The notes: generated by a model not told the origin, from the letters alone. A stretch of 64,000 nt of DNA from Lutimaribacter pacificus (GCF_900142185.1 NZ_FQZZ01000005.1:225207-289206), one strand, 5' to 3'; shown: positions 17,813 to 28,683, counted from the first letter of the stretch. Program-made: numbers and translations.

Positions 17813-18181
17813 TCACATGAAGCCCAGTTCCAGCCGCGCCTCGTCCGACATCATGTCCATGCCCCAGATCGGCTCCCACGTCAGTTCGACATCGACCTGC
17901 TTGACCCCTTCGATGGGTTCGACCGCATCGGCGACCCAGCCGGGCATGTCGCCCGCCACCGGGCAGCCGGGGGCGGTCAGCGTCATGGTGATGTTCACGG
18001 CGTTCTCGTCATCGACCTCGATCGTGTAGATCAGGCCGAGATCGTAGATATTCACCGGAATCTCGGGGTCGAAAACCGATCGGCAGGCTTCGACGATCTT
18101 CTCGTAAAGCGGATGATCGGTGCTGGAGGGCCGGATCAGAGGTGTGCCTTCGAGCGGTTCTGCGGTATCGGTCATGGACAT
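17813..18181 (-). CDS. sufT: SufT / DUF59 Fe-S assembly protein
   Basis: A protein of 122 residues of the MIP18 (DUF59) family. It has the signature DPEIPVNIYDLGLIYTIEV, TLTAPGCPVAGDMP with the conserved Cys, and VELTWEPIWGMDMMSDEARLELG at the end. SufT proteins help mature Fe-S enzymes. The start is either 18181 or an ATG six bases later, because MSMT gives two close options. It is read leftward towards the SatD operators, and its stop lies 8 bases from the outer palindrome. Confidence 0.9.
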   Translation of the reverse strand: MSMTDTAEPLEGTPLIRPSSTDHPLYEKIVEACRSVFDPEIPVNIYDLGLIYTIEVDDENAVNITMTLTAPGCPVAGDMPGWVADAVEPIEGVKQVDVELTWEPIWGMDMMSDEARLELGFM

Positions 18182-18268
18182 GCCCTGGCTGGATAGCGGT
18201 GTATTTCCTGACCGAACATATAGGAAATGGATGCGCCGAGGTCCAGTGCAGACCGGGCAGGCGCGGCA

Positions 18269-19057
18269 TCACGTCCTGATGCCGATATTTCCGTCCCGTT
18301 CCGCGGCAAGCCGGCCTTCGTCCATGAAATGCCCGATCATCACCTCGGTCGCCATCTCGTAGGCCTGCTCCAGCGGCAGCTCCATATGCGCCTTGAGCGC
18401 GGCCTTGCCCGCGCGGATGGGGCCGGGGTTGCGGCTGGCCAGCGTGGCGGCGAATTCCATGACGGTGGCCTCCAGCGCCTCGGGCGCCAGTACCCGCGTC
18501 ACCAGCCCGGCACGCAACGCCCAGCCGGCATCCAGCGCCTCGCCCGACAGCGCCAGCTCCATCACGTGCCGATAGGTTACCGCGCGCGATACCGCCACGG
18601 CGGGCGTGGTGCAGAAGCCGCCATTGCGCACGCCGGGCAGGCAGAACGTCGCGCGGTCCGAGGCAAACACCATGTCGCAGGAGGCGGCCAGTTGCAGCCC
18701 GGCGGCGGTGGCGATGCCATCGACCATCGCGATGGTGGGCTTGGGGTGGTTGGCCAGCCGCAGCATCATCCGCGCGCAGGCCCCGAACAGGTCGGTCAGG
18801 AACGCGTGGCCCTTGTCGTCATCGGCGCGGTGGCGGGCGATTTCCTTGAGGTCATGCCCGGCGCAAAAGATATGCCCCGGCCCCTCGATCATCAGAACCC
18901 GCGTGTCGGGATCGTCGGCGGCGGCATCCAGCGCCTCATGCAGCGCGGCGATCATCGCCGAGGACAGCGGATGCGCGGGCATCCGGCCCAACGTGATCCG
19001 GCGCACGCCCTGGGTGACGCTGCCGGTGACGAGCGGTTCTTGCGGCATCTGGTTCAT
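18269..19057 (-). CDS. Enoyl-CoA hydratase/isomerase family
   Basis: A crotonase-fold protein of 262 residues. The oxyanion segments are visible: [14 protein letters not shown] (first amide) and [19 protein letters not shown] (second amide), followed by FCLPGVRNG. The FCAGHDLKE and [11 protein letters not shown] wording resembles the ECHDC3 subgroup, where one of the two catalytic Glu residues is often replaced, so true hydratase activity is uncertain. The start at 19057 is preceded by GGAGGAACC. It is divergent from tgt with about 107 bases between them. Confidence 0.82.
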   Translation of the reverse strand: MNQMPQEPLVTGSVTQGVRRITLGRMPAHPLSSAMIAALHEALDAAADDPDTRVLMIEGPGHIFCAGHDLKEIARHRADDDKGHAFLTDLFGACARMMLRLANHPKPTIAMVDGIATAAGLQLAASCDMVFASDRATFCLPGVRNGGFCTTPAVAVSRAVTYRHVMELALSGEALDAGWALRAGLVTRVLAPEALEATVMEFAATLASRNPGPIRAGKAALKAHMELPLEQAYEMATEVMIGHFMDEGRLAAERDGNIGIRT

Positions 19058-19164
19058 GGCGGTTCCTCCCGCGTCGATACTGCCCCGCGCGGGGCCGTGC
19101 GGCAAGCCTTGGCTTTTGCCCCCGCGCGGGCATAGAAGGGCGCAAACCGCGATATGAGGCCCCG

Positions 19165-20292
<1,128 letters not shown>

Positions 20293-20426
20293 CGCGCCTC
20301 TCTTTGGACGCAATTTTTTCCTGGAATGGATGGGCGCGCGGGCGGCCACCCCGGTCAGGGTTTCCTGACTCGGGAAAGGCGGTGCCGGTGTGCTATGGTA
20401 CTGCCATTCCACAAGGTTTTGATCCA

Positions 20427-20495
20427 ATGCATTTCGCTATCATTTTCATCTGCTTCGCCTCGGTCGGGCTGATCGCGGCATTCGGTCTGGGGTAA
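20427..20495 (+). CDS. Possible 22-residue membrane microprotein
   Basis: A 22-codon frame of nearly pure hydrophobic character (MHFAIIFICFASVGLIAAFG then LG and TAA), long enough for one membrane helix. It sits in the 389-base gap between tgt and lon. An ACAAGG-like element lies 13 bases upstream, which is a weak ribosome site. The composition fits a small membrane peptide, but a frame this short can arise by chance. Confidence 0.3.
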   Translation: MHFAIIFICFASVGLIAAFGLG

Positions 20496-20574
20496 ATTCA
20501 CCCATCGCCGGATTGCACGCTTGCCCCCGGATCGACGCGCGGGCAAGTTAGGTCAACGCCAGACGGGTATATGG

Positions 20575-20602
20575 TTGAAACCGGGGTCCCGGTGCCCCAG
20601 AT
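20575..20602 (+). promoter_or_regulatory. Heat-shock (sigma-32-like) promoter of lon
   Basis: TTGAAA at 20575-20580, a 14-bp spacer and CCCCAGAT at 20595-20602 resemble the alphaproteobacterial sigma-32 pattern (CTTGAAA...CCCCATnT). It ends 79 bases before the lon start. Heat-shock control of lon is usual in proteobacteria; the match here is by eye. Confidence 0.5.
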
Positions 20603-20681
20603 ATACCCCAGAAACCCGAAGGGGACGGGCACGCTGCCGAAATCGGGGCCTGAACCGTCCGCCGCTTGAAAAGGACCGAGC

Positions 20682-23090
20682 ATGCAAGAGCTGAACTCCT
20701 CTTATCCCGTACTGCCGCTGCGCGACATCGTGGTTTTCCCCCACATGATCGTGCCGCTTTTCGTGGGGCGGGAAAAATCCGTGCGTGCGCTGGAAGAGGT
20801 GATGGCCGACGACAAGCAGATCCTGCTGTCCAGCCAGATCGACGCCGCCGCCGACGACCCCGATGCCGACGGCATCTATCGCAGCGGCGTGCTGGCCAAC
20901 GTGCTGCAACTGCTGAAACTGCCCGACGGCACCGTCAAGGTGCTGGTCGAGGGGCAAAGCCGCGTGCGGATCACCGAATTCCTTGAAAACGACTCGTTCT
21001 TCGAGGCGCGCGCCGAGGCGCTGGAGGAAGAACAGGGCGACCAGGCCGTGATCGAGGCGCTGCTGCGTTCGACCGCCGAGGAATTCGAACGCTACGCCAA
21101 GGTGAAAAAGAACATCCCCGAAGAGGCGCTTGTCTCGGTGTCGGAAACCTCCGAGGCCGACAAGCTGGCCGACCTGATCGCCGGGCACCTGGGCATCGAG
21201 GTGGAACAGAAGCAGGAGCTTCTGGAAACCCTCAGCGTGAGCGAGCGGCTGGAAAAGATCTATGGCCTGATGCAGGGCGAAATCAGCGTTCTGCAGGTCG
21301 AGAAGAAGATCAAGACCCGCGTCAAGTCACAGATGGAGAAAACCCAGCGCGAATATTACCTGAATGAGCAGATGAAGGCCATTCAGAAGGAGCTGGGCGA
21401 CGGCGAGGAAGGCGAGGGCGAAATCGCCGAGCTGGAAGAGCGGATCGCCGGGACCAAGCTGTCGAAAGAGGCCCGTGAAAAGGCCGATGCCGAGCTGAAA
21501 AAGCTCAGGAACATGAGCCCGATGAGCGCCGAAGCGACAGTGGTGCGCAACTACCTCGACTGGATGCTGTCGATCCCGTGGAACGTGAAAAGCCGCACCA
21601 AGAAGGATCTGTCGAAGGCGCAGGAGATCCTGGATACCGATCATTACGGCCTTGAAAAGGTCAAGGAACGGATCGTGGAATACCTGGCCGTGCAGCAACG
21701 CTCGAAAAAGCTGAAGGGCCCGATCATGTGCCTTGTCGGCCCGCCGGGCGTGGGCAAGACGTCGCTGGGCAAGTCGGTGGCCCGCGCCACGGGGCGCGAG
21801 TTCATCCGCATCAGCCTGGGTGGTGTGCGCGACGAATCCGAGATTCGCGGCCACCGCCGGACCTATATCGGCTCGATGCCGGGCAAGATCATCCAGGCGA
21901 TGAAAAAGGCCAAGACGAACAACCCGCTGATCCTGCTCGATGAAATCGACAAGATGGGGCAGGATTTCCGCGGCGACCCGGCAAGCGCGATGCTCGAGGT
22001 GCTGGACCCCGAACAGAACTCGACCTTCGTCGACCACTATCTCGAGGTCGAATACGACCTGTCGAACGTGATGTTCCTGACCACGGCGAACTCCTACAAC
22101 ATGCCGGGGCCGCTGCTGGACCGGATGGAGATCATTCCGCTGGCCGGCTACACCGAGGACGAAAAGCGCGAGATCGCCAGGCAGCACCTCGTGCCCAAGC
22201 AGATCAGGAACCACGGGCTGCGGAAAAACGAGTTCTCGATCAGCGACGACGCGCTGGACGAGATGATCCGCCGCTACACCCGCGAGGCGGGCGTGCGGAA
22301 CCTGGAGCGTGAGCTGGCCAAGGTGGCGCGCAAGGCGATCACCCGGATCGTCAAGGGCGAGGTCAAGTCGGTCGAGGTGACCGCCGGGAACCTCGACGAC
22401 TACCTGGGCGTCAAGAAGTTCCGCTACGGCCTGGCCGAGAAAGAGGACCAGGTCGGCGTCGTGACCGGGCTGGCCTATACCTCCGTCGGCGGCGACCTGC
22501 TGCAGATCGAGGCATTGCGCCTGCCGGGCAAGGGCCGGATGAAGACCACCGGCAAGCTGGGCGACGTGATGAAGGAATCGATCGACGCGGCCAGCAGCTA
22601 TGTCCGGTCGATCGCGCCCCAGATCGGTGTCAAACCGCCGCGCATGGACCAGTGGGACATCCACGTTCACGTGCCCGATGGCGCCACGCCCAAGGACGGG
22701 CCCAGCGCCGGTCTGGCAATGGTGACGGCCATCGTGTCGACGCTGACCCAGATTCCCGTCCGCAAGGATATCGCCATGACCGGCGAGGTGACGTTGCGCG
22801 GCAACGCCACCGCAATCGGCGGGCTCAAGGAAAAACTGCTGGCGGCCTTGCGGGGCGGCATCACCACGGTGCTGATCCCGGAAGAGAACGAAAAGGACCT
22901 GGCCGAGATCCCCGACAACGTGAAGGAAGGGCTCAACATCATCCCCGTCACCCATGTCAGCGAGGTGCTGGAGCGCGCGCTTGTGCGTCAGCCGGAACCG
23001 ATTGAATGGAACGAAGCCGCCGAAGAGGCCGCCGCCGCCAAGGCCGCGGCGCAGGGGGCAGGCGACGGGCAGGGTGCCGTCGCGCATTAA
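20682..23090 (+). CDS. lon: ATP-dependent protease Lon
   Basis: A cytosolic AAA+ serine protease of 802 residues for damaged and regulatory proteins. It has an N-terminal LonN substrate domain (about 7-205), a coiled linker, and an AAA module with Walker [14 protein letters not shown] (about 354-366), Walker [10 protein letters not shown], sensor TTANSYNMP and arginine finger region. The C-terminal S16 domain carries the catalytic Ser in [10 protein letters not shown] and Lys in GLKEKLLAA. It is preceded by a sigma-32-like promoter and followed by a strong terminator. The Ala-rich C-terminal tail is low complexity. Confidence 0.98.
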   Translation: MQELNSSYPVLPLRDIVVFPHMIVPLFVGREKSVRALEEVMADDKQILLSSQIDAAADDPDADGIYRSGVLANVLQLLKLPDGTVKVLVEGQSRVRITEFLENDSFFEARAEALEEEQGDQAVIEALLRSTAEEFERYAKVKKNIPEEALVSVSETSEADKLADLIAGHLGIEVEQKQELLETLSVSERLEKIYGLMQGEISVLQVEKKIKTRVKSQMEKTQREYYLNEQMKAIQKELGDGEEGEGEIAELEERIAGTKLSKEAREKADAELKKLRNMSPMSAEATVVRNYLDWMLSIPWNVKSRTKKDLSKAQEILDTDHYGLEKVKERIVEYLAVQQRSKKLKGPIMCLVGPPGVGKTSLGKSVARATGREFIRISLGGVRDESEIRGHRRTYIGSMPGKIIQAMKKAKTNNPLILLDEIDKMGQDFRGDPASAMLEVLDPEQNSTFVDHYLEVEYDLSNVMFLTTANSYNMPGPLLDRMEIIPLAGYTEDEKREIARQHLVPKQIRNHGLRKNEFSISDDALDEMIRRYTREAGVRNLERELAKVARKAITRIVKGEVKSVEVTAGNLDDYLGVKKFRYGLAEKEDQVGVVTGLAYTSVGGDLLQIEALRLPGKGRMKTTGKLGDVMKESIDAASSYVRSIAPQIGVKPPRMDQWDIHVHVPDGATPKDGPSAGLAMVTAIVSTLTQIPVRKDIAMTGEVTLRGNATAIGGLKEKLLAALRGGITTVLIPEENEKDLAEIPDNVKEGLNIIPVTHVSEVLERALVRQPEPIEWNEAAEEAAAAKAAAQGAGDGQGAVAH

Positions 23091-23116
23091 GCGCAGGCCA
23101 TGCCCCGGAAAACACC

Positions 23117-23146
23117 AAAGGCGCGCCCCCCGTGGCGCGCCTTTTT
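23117..23146 (+). terminator. Rho-independent terminator of lon
   Basis: The inverted repeat AAAGGCGCGCC / GGCGCGCCTTT with a 6-base loop ends in a run of five T residues (23142-23146), 27 bases after the lon stop. Confidence 0.9.
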
Positions 23147-23306
23147 GCGTCGGCTGCCGCATGAAAAGGCACCGCGCATCGCGGTTGATGTGAAAGCGGC
23201 ACATGTCCCGCGACTGTTTATCCTTTCGTTAACTCATGGGTAGAGTCGGGCGCGGTTTCGCGCTAGGATGTTGACAGAGCAGAAACAATTACAGGGCAGT
23301 ATCCCC

Positions 23307-23828
23307 ATGGCCAGCACGACGCGCCGTACCGCGACGAAACCGGCAACCAAGACGACCGCCAAGCGCAGCACCACGCGCAAATCCACGGCAAAGGCCCCGG
23401 CGGAGACCGCGAAGAAATCCACGGCCAAACCCGCCACCGCCGCCTCGGCCACGCCGCTCGCTGCAGACAGCGCCGCCAAGGCTGCCGCCGTCGCCTCGGT
23501 CGAGAAAGCCGCGCCGAAACCCACGGTAATCACCAGCGAGGCCCCGGCGCTGAGCGCGCCCGAGATGAAGAAGAAGGAACTGATCGAGGCGGTCGTCGCC
23601 CGCTCGGGCATCAAGAAAAAGGATGCCAAGCCGGTGGTCGAGGCGATGCTTGCGATCCTTGGCGAAGAACTGGGCAACGGGCGCGAGATGAACCTCAACC
23701 CGCTTGGCAAGGTCAAGATCAACCGCATCAAGAAACTGGCCAAGGGCCGCGTGGTGATGTGCAAGCTGCGCCAGAACGAGCAGCAGGAAAATGCCGGCAA
23801 AGACCCCCTTGCGAAGGCCGCCGAGTGA
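23307..23828 (+). CDS. HU-family protein with basic N-terminal tail
   Basis: A protein of 173 residues. Residues 1 to about 95 are a low-complexity Ala/Lys/Thr/Arg/Ser tail with repeats of TAKR, TARK and KSTAK type, like histone H1 or AlgP/HupN tails. Residues about 96-165 are an HU/IHF-like domain (MKKKELIEAVVARSGIKKKDAKPVVEAML, then GREMNLNPLGKVKINRIKK). The HU core suggests DNA bending and the tail nonspecific DNA contact. The start at 23307 keeps the tail complete. It lies alone between lon and tRNA-Val. Confidence 0.85.
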   Translation: MASTTRRTATKPATKTTAKRSTTRKSTAKAPAETAKKSTAKPATAASATPLAADSAAKAAAVASVEKAAPKPTVITSEAPALSAPEMKKKELIEAVVARSGIKKKDAKPVVEAMLAILGEELGNGREMNLNPLGKVKINRIKKLAKGRVVMCKLRQNEQQENAGKDPLAKAAE

Positions 23829-23847
23829 GGCTAAAAGCCCCCGCACC

Positions 23848-23922
23848 GGGTGATTAGCTCAGTGGTAGAGCGCTTCGTTCACATCGAAGATGTCAGGAGT
23901 TCGAATCTCTTATCACCCACCA
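23848..23922 (+). tRNA. tRNA-Val (CAC)
   Basis: A full cloverleaf with acceptor GGGTGAT/ATCACCC, D arm GCTCAGTGGTAGAGC, anticodon loop TTCACAT (anticodon CAC) and T arm GAGTTCGAATCTC with encoded CCA. It is nearly identical to the tRNA-Val at 24637. Confidence 0.93.
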
Positions 23923-23981
23923 GGATTTCGGGCGCGCGGGGCAACCCTGCGCGCCTTTTTCGTTGCGAAAGGACGTAAGCG

Positions 23982-24557
23982 ATGCCGCCGTTCCCGCCAC
24001 TCTACCTGCTGCGCCATGGCCAGACCGACTGGAACCGCGACGGCCGCGTGCAGGGGCAGATGGAATCGGACCTGACCGATCTGGGCCGCGCGCAGGCGGC
24101 CCGGCAGGGTGAGATACTCAAGGCGCTGGACCTGCCGCCGGGCATTGCCGCCTGTGCCTCGCCCCTGCGGCGCACGCGCCAGACCGCCGATATTGCCCTT
24201 GGCGCGGCGGGGCTGGTGCCACGGTTTGACGCACGGCTGAAAGAGGTGCATCTGGGCCGGTGGGAGGGACAGCTTTATGCCGATCTCGCGCGCGCCGAGC
24301 CTGCGGTGTTCGACGGCAACTCGGTCCTGCGGATCTGCCTGTCGGGGCCGGGCGAGGGCGCCGATACCCTGCGCGCCCGCATCGCCGCCTTCCTGGACGA
24401 TCTGACCGGACCCGCCGTGGTGGTCAGCCACGGCGTCGCGCTCAGCGTTCTGCGGGGGATCGTCCTGAACGCCGGGATGGATGAAATGGAGGCGATGAGC
24501 CGCGATCAGGGCGTCGTGTGGGAGCTGCGCGACGGGCGCGAGATCACCCACCGCTGA
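23982..24557 (+). CDS. Histidine phosphatase (phosphoglycerate-mutase-like)
   Basis: A protein of 191 residues of the histidine phosphatase superfamily. It has the catalytic block YLLRHGQTDWN (phospho-His near residue 11), SPLRRTRQTA with the second Arg, LKEVHLGRWEG carrying the acid Glu, and VVSHGVALSVLRG with the second His. The family includes phosphoglycerate mutases and phosphatases of small molecules. Its substrate is not set by sequence; the LGRWEG element is more phosphatase-like than the 2,3-BPG mutase type. It sits between two tRNA-Val genes. Confidence 0.9.
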   Translation: MPPFPPLYLLRHGQTDWNRDGRVQGQMESDLTDLGRAQAARQGEILKALDLPPGIAACASPLRRTRQTADIALGAAGLVPRFDARLKEVHLGRWEGQLYADLARAEPAVFDGNSVLRICLSGPGEGADTLRARIAAFLDDLTGPAVVVSHGVALSVLRGIVLNAGMDEMEAMSRDQGVVWELRDGREITHR

Positions 24558-24636
24558 CGCTTTTCCCGGCATTCGTGCCTGACCTGCCACTACCCGCTTG
24601 CAAGGCGCGCGCGCATTGGCTACATCCGGCCGGGTC

Positions 24637-24712
<76 letters not shown>

Positions 24713-24796
24713 GTTTCCCCTTTGAATCACCGGCTTTCGCTTGCTGCGCGCGGGATTGCGGGCTAGGCGAAAGGCGACTTGCCACGGAGCGCAGCC

Positions 24797-25471
24797 ATGC
24801 CCGGTTTCACCCGCTATGCCGTCTACTACCTGCCGCCGCCCGGTCCGCTGGCGACCTTCGGCGCGCATTGGCTGGGCTGGGACGTGCAGGCGGGCAGGGC
24901 GGTCGCGCAGCCCGATGTGCCGGGGATCGACAGGATCACCGGACAGCCCCGGAAATACGGGTTTCACGCGACGCTGAAACCGCCGTTCCGGCTGGCGCCG
25001 GGGGGCGACGCCGCCGCGCTCGGGGCGGCGCTCGACGTGCTGACCGCGCGGATGACCCCGGCGCTGTGCGACGGGTTGCAGGCCGACAGGCTGGGCCGGT
25101 TCCTGGCGCTGCGCCCGGTGGGGGGCGTGGCGGCGATCGCGGGCGTGGCGGCGGGGATCGTCGAAGGGCTCGACCATTTTCGCGCGCCGCCCGACCGCGA
25201 TGAGCTGGCCCGCCGCCGCAAAGCCCGGCTGACGCCCGCGCAGGACGCGCTGCTGACGCGCTGGGGCTATCCTTACGTGATGGAAGAGTTCCGCTTTCAC
25301 ATGACGCTGACCGGCCCGCTGGCCCGCGACGAGGCGGACACGGTCAGGGCGCATCTGGACGCACGGCTGCCGGAACTGCCCGCGCCCTTCGTCCTCGACC
25401 AGGTGGCGCTGGTGGGCGAGCAGGCGGATGGCATGTTCCGCGAAATCTCCCGCTTTTTCCTGCGCGGCTGA
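24797..25471 (+). CDS. DUF1045 family protein, 2H-phosphoesterase-like
   Basis: A protein of 224 residues of the DUF1045 family, often annotated as a phosphonate-metabolism protein. It carries the two His-x-Thr motifs of the 2H phosphoesterase fold: HATLKPPF (about 56) and HMTLTGPL (about 167), plus YAVYYLPP at the start. Such proteins cleave or ligate cyclic phosphates. In phosphonate operons the family accompanies phn genes, but none is near here, so the role is open. The start at 24797 leaves the family N terminus. It ends 10 bases before the ModE-like site. Confidence 0.85.
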   Translation: MPGFTRYAVYYLPPPGPLATFGAHWLGWDVQAGRAVAQPDVPGIDRITGQPRKYGFHATLKPPFRLAPGGDAAALGAALDVLTARMTPALCDGLQADRLGRFLALRPVGGVAAIAGVAAGIVEGLDHFRAPPDRDELARRRKARLTPAQDALLTRWGYPYVMEEFRFHMTLTGPLARDEADTVRAHLDARLPELPAPFVLDQVALVGEQADGMFREISRFFLRG

Positions 25472-25481
25472 GACTCGCAAA

Positions 25482-25505
25482 CGATATATCTTGCCAAACA
25501 TAACG
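25482..25505. promoter_or_regulatory. ModE-like operator of modEABC
   Basis: The 24-bp element begins CGATATATC and ends CATAACG, the dyad pattern of ModE operators (CGnTATAT...ACATAACG). It ends 20 bases before the modE start, where a repressor would block transcription when molybdate is abundant. Confidence 0.65.
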
Positions 25506-25525
25506 AATCCGTGTGAATTGCCTGC

Positions 25526-25909
25526 ATGAGCGATCCGCACCCATCCCCGGCACCCGCGCCGCGCCTGCATGTCAAGGTCATCTTCGGCGACCGGCTGATC
25601 CTTGGGCCGGGCAAGGCCGACCTGTTGGAACATATCCGCGAAACCGGCTCGATCTCGGCGGCCGGCCGTGCCATGTCGATGAGTTACAAGCGCGCCTGGG
25701 GCCTTGTGGAAGAGATGAACACGGCTTTTCAGAAGCCGCTGGTCGTCTCGGCCCGGGGTGGCGCGCAGGGCGGCGGCGCGCATCTTACCGACGCCGGCGA
25801 GGCCGTCCTGACGCATTTCCGAAAGCTTCAGGACATCATGGCTGAGGCCGGCGCCGCCCGTGTCGGGGCGCTTCAATCCATGTTGGGGGATATATCCGAT
25901 GAAAAATAA
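25526..25909 (+). CDS. modE: ModE-type molybdate-responsive regulator, HTH only
   Basis: A protein of 127 residues. The winged helix (about 15-105) shows the ModE pattern: LHVKVIFGDRLILGPGKADLLEHIRETGSISAAGRAMSMSYKRAWGLVEEMN. The C-terminal molybdate-binding TOBE (MOP) part of full ModE is absent, so sensing must occur otherwise or through ModC-like TOBE domains. It is the first gene of modEABC and overlaps modA by 11 bases. A ModE-like operator lies just upstream. Confidence 0.9.
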   Translation: MSDPHPSPAPAPRLHVKVIFGDRLILGPGKADLLEHIRETGSISAAGRAMSMSYKRAWGLVEEMNTAFQKPLVVSARGGAQGGGAHLTDAGEAVLTHFRKLQDIMAEAGAARVGALQSMLGDISDEK

Positions 25910-26666
25910 CGTATGGGCCGCGGCGCTGCTGTGCCTTGCCTCTGCGATCCCGGCCCGGGCCGAGGATCAGCAGGTCACCGTCTTTGCCGCCGCCAGCCTG
26001 ACCACGGCCCTGACCGAGATCGGCGACCGGTTCGGGGCAGAAACCGGGATCGACGTGGTGCTGTCCTTTGCCGGGTCCTCGGCGCTGGCGCGGCAGATCG
26101 AGTCCGGGGCGCCCGCCGATATCTTCATCTCGGCCAATCCCGGCTGGATGGACCGGATCGAAGAAAGCGGGCTGGTCGAACCGGGCAGCCGCCGCGACCT
26201 GCTGCGCAACGCGCTGGTGCTGGTGGCGCATGATGCCGCGACGCCCGCCGTCACGCTGGATGGCGACACCGACCTGGCGGCGATGCTGGGGCAGGGGCGG
26301 CTGGCCATGGCGCTGGTCGATGCGGTGCCCGCGGGCATCTACGGCAAGGCCGCGCTGACCTCGCTGGGCCTGTGGGACAGGATCGAGCCGCAGGTAGCGC
26401 AGGCCGACAACGTGCGCGCCGCGCTGGCGCTGGTGGCCACGGGCGCCGCGCCGCTGGGGATCGTCTATGCCACCGATGCCGTGGCCGAGCCGCGCGTCAC
26501 CGTGATCGCGCAGTTCCCCGGCGACAGCCACCCGCCGATCCTCTATCCCGTGGCCGACCTGACGACCCGCGACACTGCCGCCGAGGATGCCTTTCTCACC
26601 TATCTGGGCAGCGACGCGGCGCGCGCCGTGTTCGGGGCGCAGGGATTCGGCGTGATCGGTGAGTAA
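25899..26666 (+). CDS. modA: Molybdate ABC transporter substrate-binding protein
   Basis: The periplasmic molybdate-binding protein, 255 residues. A Sec signal peptide (about 1-21: NNVWAAALLCLASAIPARAE) is present, with cleavage after ARA. Ligand-binding segments follow the family: VFAAASLTTALTEIGDRF, AGSSALARQIESGAPADIFISA and APLGIVYATDA. The start at 25899 is inside the end of modE, which points to translational coupling. The last bases overlap modB. Confidence 0.95.
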   Translation: MKNNVWAAALLCLASAIPARAEDQQVTVFAAASLTTALTEIGDRFGAETGIDVVLSFAGSSALARQIESGAPADIFISANPGWMDRIEESGLVEPGSRRDLLRNALVLVAHDAATPAVTLDGDTDLAAMLGQGRLAMALVDAVPAGIYGKAALTSLGLWDRIEPQVAQADNVRAALALVATGAAPLGIVYATDAVAEPRVTVIAQFPGDSHPPILYPVADLTTRDTAAEDAFLTYLGSDAARAVFGAQGFGVIGE

Positions 26667-27372
26667 CCTGCTGGCCAACTGGCTCGGCCCCGAGGAATGG
26701 CGCGCGGTCGCGCTGTCGCTGCAGGTGTCGTTCTGGGCGGTGGCGGCCAGCCTGCCGCCGGGCCTGTTCATCGCCTATGCGCTGGCGCGCTGGCGTTTCC
26801 CGGGCAAGCAGTTGCTGAACGGGCTGGTGCACCTGCCGCTGATCCTGCCGCCGGTGGTCACCGGCTATATCCTGCTGCTGGGGCTCAATCCCAACGCGCC
26901 GTTGGGCCGGGCGCTGGCCGAAATCGGCATCGTCTTCGCCTTCAGCTGGACCGGCGCGGCGCTGGCGGCGGCGGTCATGGCCTTTCCGCTGATGGTGCGC
27001 GCCATCCGGCTGGCGATCGAGGCGGTGGACCCGAAGCTGGAACAGGCCGCCGCCACGCTGGGGGCCGCGCCGGTCTGGGTGTTCCTGACCGTGACCCTGC
27101 CGATGGTTCTGCCGGGGATCGTGGCGGGCGCGATCCTGGCCTTTGCCAAGGCGATGGGCGAATTCGGCGCCACGATCACCTTCGTGTCGAACATCCCCGG
27201 CCAGACCCGCACGATCCCATCGGCCATCTATGCCTTTTTGCAGGTGCCGGGCGGTGAAAACGCCGCGATGAAGCTGGTGCTGGTCTCGGTCACGGTGGCG
27301 ATGGCGGCGCTTTTGCTGTCGGAATGGGTGGGCCGGCGCGTGGCCGCAAGGGTGGGCGGGCGCGATGCTTGA
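26659..27372 (+). CDS. modB: Molybdate ABC transporter permease
   Basis: An inner-membrane permease of 237 residues with about five transmembrane helices. The BPD_transp motif for coupling to the ATPase is visible (EQAAATLGAAPVWVFLTVTLPMV). VTGYILLLGLNPNAPLG and AFAKAMGEFGATITFVSNIPG are typical of ModB. The start is GTG at 26659, overlapping the modA stop. The end overlaps modC by eight bases, so modEABC is one tight operon. Confidence 0.95.
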   Translation: MSNLLANWLGPEEWRAVALSLQVSFWAVAASLPPGLFIAYALARWRFPGKQLLNGLVHLPLILPPVVTGYILLLGLNPNAPLGRALAEIGIVFAFSWTGAALAAAVMAFPLMVRAIRLAIEAVDPKLEQAAATLGAAPVWVFLTVTLPMVLPGIVAGAILAFAKAMGEFGATITFVSNIPGQTRTIPSAIYAFLQVPGGENAAMKLVLVSVTVAMAALLLSEWVGRRVAARVGGRDA

Positions 27373-28447
27373 GGTGTCGCTGACCCACCGTTTCGAGGGC
27401 ATCGCACTCGATATCGGGTTTCAGGCCCCCGCCGGGCTGACCGTGCTGTTCGGCCGGTCGGGGTCGGGCAAGACCACGATCGTCAACGCGGTGGCCGGTC
27501 TGCTGCGCCCCGACGCGGGCCGCATCGTGGTGGACGACCGCGTCCTGCTGGACAGCGCGCGCGGCATCCACCTGCCGCCGCATCGCCGGCAGCTTGGCTA
27601 TATCTTCCAGGAGGGGCGGCTGTTTCCCCACCTGACCGTGCGGCAGAACCTGAAATTCGGCGCGTGGTTTTCCGCCCGCACGCCCCCGCGGGCCGAGTTC
27701 GACCGGGTGGTCGGCATGCTGGGCATCGGCCCGCTGCTGGACCGCCGGCCCGGCGCGCTGTCGGGGGGCGAGAAACAGCGGGTGGCGATCGGCCGTGCGC
27801 TGCTGTCGGCGCCGCGCCTGATCCTCGCGGACGAGCCGCTGGCCGCGCTCGACGCGCCCCGCAAGGCCGAGATCCTGCCCTATTTCGAACGGCTGCGGGA
27901 CGAGGCGGCGGTGCCGATCCTCTATGTCAGCCATTCGGCGTCCGAGGTGGCGCGGCTGGCCACGACCGTCGTTGCGCTGGAGACCGGGCAGGTCATCCGG
28001 CAGGGCCCGGCGGCCGAGGTGCTGGGCGACCCCTCCGTCCTGCCCGCCGGCGCGCGCGAGGCCGGCGCGGTCCTGAGCGCGCGCATCGCCGCGCAGCACG
28101 AGGACGGGCTGACCGAGCTTGACGCCGGCGGCCACCCGCTGTTCCTGCCGCGCATCGCGGGCGATACCGGCACGCCGGTGCGGCTGCGCATCGCCGCGCA
28201 TGACGTGATCCTGTCGCGCGAGCGTCCCGTTGGGCTGTCCTCGCTGAACATCCTGCCGGGAACGGTGGCCGAACTGCGCGCGGGCGAGGGCCCCGGCGCG
28301 ATGGTGGCGCTCGACACGCCGGCGGGCCGGGTTCTGGCGCGCATCACCCGCCGTTCGGCCAGTGCGCTGGAACTGGCGCCGGGGCAGAGCTGCCACGCCA
28401 TCGTGAAATCGGTGGCGGTCGCCCCGGACGATATCGGGGGGAGGTGA
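27365..28447 (+). CDS. modC: Molybdate ABC transporter ATP-binding protein
   Basis: The cytosolic ATPase of the molybdate importer, 360 residues. It has Walker A GRSGSGKTT, the Q loop in GYIFQEGRLFPHLTV, signature LSGGEKQRVAIGRALL, Walker B LILADEPLAALD and the switch His in YVSHSASEV. The C-terminal part (about 290-352) is a TOBE/MOP-like domain that can bind molybdate (SSLNILPGTVAEL), which may replace the sensing domain missing from ModE here. It is the last gene of the operon. Confidence 0.96.
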   Translation: MLEVSLTHRFEGIALDIGFQAPAGLTVLFGRSGSGKTTIVNAVAGLLRPDAGRIVVDDRVLLDSARGIHLPPHRRQLGYIFQEGRLFPHLTVRQNLKFGAWFSARTPPRAEFDRVVGMLGIGPLLDRRPGALSGGEKQRVAIGRALLSAPRLILADEPLAALDAPRKAEILPYFERLRDEAAVPILYVSHSASEVARLATTVVALETGQVIRQGPAAEVLGDPSVLPAGAREAGAVLSARIAAQHEDGLTELDAGGHPLFLPRIAGDTGTPVRLRIAAHDVILSRERPVGLSSLNILPGTVAELRAGEGPGAMVALDTPAGRVLARITRRSASALELAPGQSCHAIVKSVAVAPDDIGGR

Positions 28448-28683
28448 GGGGCGCTTTCACGACAGTCGAATGCTGCACCCTGCCCGGAACAGCCGCGAAG
28501 CGGCCCGGGCATCGCGCGGCCGCCCCCCGGCCGGGCGATTGGCTGCCGCAGGTGCCACGGTCTGAAGGAGGATGTGGCTGGACGATAAAGTGGCAGTAAC
28601 AACCGTCGGATCGCCCGACCGCGGCCATGCGATGCCCTCTATTGCGATCCGTTCGAAGGGTCGAAAAAATCCCCAACCGCCCC

